This document shows, in pieces, positions 62,606 through 64,000 of a stretch of DNA of 64,000 bases (position 1 is its first letter; the number at the start of each line of letters is the position of its first letter). Source of the DNA: Alphaproteobacteria bacterium (GTDB lineage: Bacteria > Pseudomonadota > Alphaproteobacteria > Micavibrionales > Micavibrionaceae). The notes under the pieces were generated by a model. It saw only the letters and a list, made by a program, of their open reading frames with translations, searched no databases and was not told the origin of the DNA. The stretch spans positions 124,001 through 188,000 of the forward strand of contig JAJFGU010000024.1 of assembly GCA_021775955.1 (NCBI GenBank). Direction: 5' to 3'. Both the position numbers and the translations under genes were made by a program.

Positions 62606-64000
62606 GCAAAGCAGACAACAACGCGATTGCGGATGCCGAAAAAGTCATTGAACGATTTGGCGGCATAAGGCCGATGGCCAGCAAGATGGCTGTGCCGGTA
62701 ACAACGGTGCAGGGCTGGAAAAAGCGCAATGTCATTCCGGGAACGCGCCTGGACGATCTTTTGAAGGCGGCGAAAAGCCATGATGTTGAAATTGAGGATC
62801 TGGTGCAAAGAGCCGAGATCGCCAATGAAAACGAAAAGAAGGAGCCAAAGAGCCCGCAAACACAAACCCGTATCGTGCCTGAGGTTAGGGCCACTGCATC
62901 CTCTTACAGAGCCGCGGAAGAAAAGAGTGCTAAAAAGAGTGACAAAAAAGGTGGTGGTAGCAAGCCGCCCCATCCTCATGATGCTGATTTTGAAGAGCAA
63001 CTTCTGGCCGCGGAGAAAAAGGCCGTGAGCCAGTCTACGTTTATCAATGTCCTGCTGATTGCGATCGCGCTTGGCGCCATTGTTGCCATTATGTGGCCCA
63101 AGGTTGAAAAAGTTGCGCAGATCGAAATGCAAGTTGAGCAAGTGCAGGAACAGCAATCCCTTATTCGCAATGTGCTCCCCGACGGTCTGGAAGAGCGCAT
63201 GGGCGCGTTGCAGGAACAGGCCAAAGCGGCGCAGGAAAGCGTTGGTCTGGCCCTGGAGGCAGCGCAGACGATTTCCAATGATGTGCTGGCTGAAGATGCG
63301 GGTACCATGGAAGAACGTATGATTAGGCTGGAATCCCATGTCGCCGATCTGACAGGCGGCTCGCCGCAAATGGCAGCGCTGATGGGGCACGTTCGGAAGC
63401 TGCGCGAGAGCGTGAGTGGTCAGGAGCAGCTTCTGCAATCGGTTGCCGAGTTAAGCGCTCTGGTTGGCGGGCTGGATGGCGACATGGAAGGACTTGATGC
63501 GGCGCTGGATCAGGCGCGTGGGCAAAGCGAAGCTTTGAACCAAACCTTTGAGAATGTGCCGCAGGAAGATTTAAAAGCTGCGGCGTTATTGCTCGGCCTG
63601 TCACAATTCCGCAGCTCTCTAGGCCGTGACAACCAATCCTTCGAACAGGATCTTGCGCTTTTGATGAAGCTTGCCGGAGAAGAAAATGTGGGGCTAAAAA
63701 CCTCTTTAGAGCAGCTTGCGCCCCATGCCAAAGACGGCGTTTTAACCCCGGATGGTTTGTCGGAGGAATTCAGAGGTTTGGCCGGTGATATTGTTGTTGC
63801 ATCGCTCAAAGGCGAGGATGTTTCAGTGCAGGAAAAGGCTAAAGCGCGTTTCAATCAGGTTTTTCAGGCTGAACAAGAAGGCGAACCTATCACCGGAACC
63901 GATACGGAATCGAGCGTTGCCCGTGCGCAAAAATATCTCGAGGACGGAAATGTTGAGGCGGCTATGGCGGAGTTGCAGAGCCTTGAGGGGCCGGCCGCCA
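62602..64000 (+). CDS. Mitofilin/Mic60-like inner-membrane protein (3' end beyond window)
   Basis: 466 codons are visible and the frame is open to the edge. The first 55 residues form a small helix-turn-helix-like domain (FGGIRPMASKMAVPVTTVQG, WKKRNVIPGTRLDDLLKAAK), followed by a charged linker, a single membrane helix (FINVLLIAIALGAIVAIMWP, ~152-171), and long coiled coils (VEKVAQIEMQVEQVQEQQSL onward). The C-terminal third (~300-466) is the helical segment typical of alphaproteobacterial mitofilin. Such proteins shape membranes and are encoded beside heme genes in alphaproteobacteria, as here. The ATG overlaps the hemD stop (AAGGAG upstream), so all three are one operon. Confidence 0.85.
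   Translation, partial: MSKADNNAIADAEKVIERFGGIRPMASKMAVPVTTVQGWKKRNVIPGTRLDDLLKAAKSHDVEIEDLVQRAEIANENEKKEPKSPQTQTRIVPEVRATASSYRAAEEKSAKKSDKKGGGSKPPHPHDADFEEQLLAAEKKAVSQSTFINVLLIAIALGAIVAIMWPKVEKVAQIEMQVEQVQEQQSLIRNVLPDGLEERMGALQEQAKAAQESVGLALEAAQTISNDVLAEDAGTMEERMIRLESHVADLTGGSPQMAALMGHVRKLRESVSGQEQLLQSVAELSALVGGLDGDMEGLDAALDQARGQSEALNQTFENVPQEDLKAAALLLGLSQFRSSLGRDNQSFEQDLALLMKLAGEENVGLKTSLEQLAPHAKDGVLTPDGLSEEFRGLAGDIVVASLKGEDVSVQEKAKARFNQVFQAEQEGEPITGTDTESSVARAQKYLEDGNVEAAMAELQSLEGPAA

Overview
The window looks like the chromosome of an alphaproteobacterium. The pointers are a circularly permuted two-piece tmRNA, an SspB of the alphaproteobacterial type, a GapR/DUF2312 protein, a mitofilin-like gene behind hemC-hemD, and the order hflK-hflC-DUF2065-degP-miaA. 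The prepilin-like giant fibre and a DotI/IcmL-like protein are reminiscent of Micavibrio-like lineages, but that placement is a guess.

Left end (1-6211): the right part of an integrated element. It carries a primase-like DUF3854 gene (cut by the window edge), an excisionase, an unknown gene, a tyrosine integrase and a three-gene restriction-modification cassette: a C5-cytosine methyltransferase with N-terminal helix-turn-helix, a Vsr mismatch endonuclease and an MvaI/BcnI-type restriction enzyme. It ends in a 45-nt 3' fragment of tRNA-Thr(UGU), the expected attachment-site scar.

6177-31608 is mostly housekeeping: an ABC-F ATPase, SlyX, a formyltransferase-like protein, branched-chain amino acid synthesis (ilvC; ilvB-ilvN behind a possible attenuator), the membrane quality-control operon hflK-hflC-DUF2065-degP-miaA, the iron-sulfur carrier Mrp, and folate/thymidylate genes with folB sitting antisense between thyA and folA. 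Then come tmRNA with its ClpXP adaptor SspB, an ABC ATPase, a CBS protein and tRNA-Arg(CCG). Several families of short palindromic repeats are scattered here, some directly in front of start codons and one translated inside a lipoprotein signal region.

31612-49745 is the striking part: three same-strand genes covering 18 kb. The first (about 4060 residues) joins a pseudopilin-like N-terminus, a long array of tail-fibre and YadA-head-like repeats, an S74 self-processing chaperone domain and a C-terminal membrane helix. The next two are secreted proteins with three LamG (lectin-like) domains each, and all three share a short Tyr-Asn...Trp module. It looks like a self-processing surface fibre with carbohydrate-binding partners, possibly an adhesion system.

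50219-64000 returns to ordinary genes: an ABC1/UbiB-family kinase, a DotI/IcmL-like protein, GapR, an O-antigen ligase-like protein with TPRs, acetyl-CoA synthetase, a pentapeptide-repeat protein, tsaD-gpsA-EVE, and hemC-hemD-mitofilin, the last cut by the window edge.
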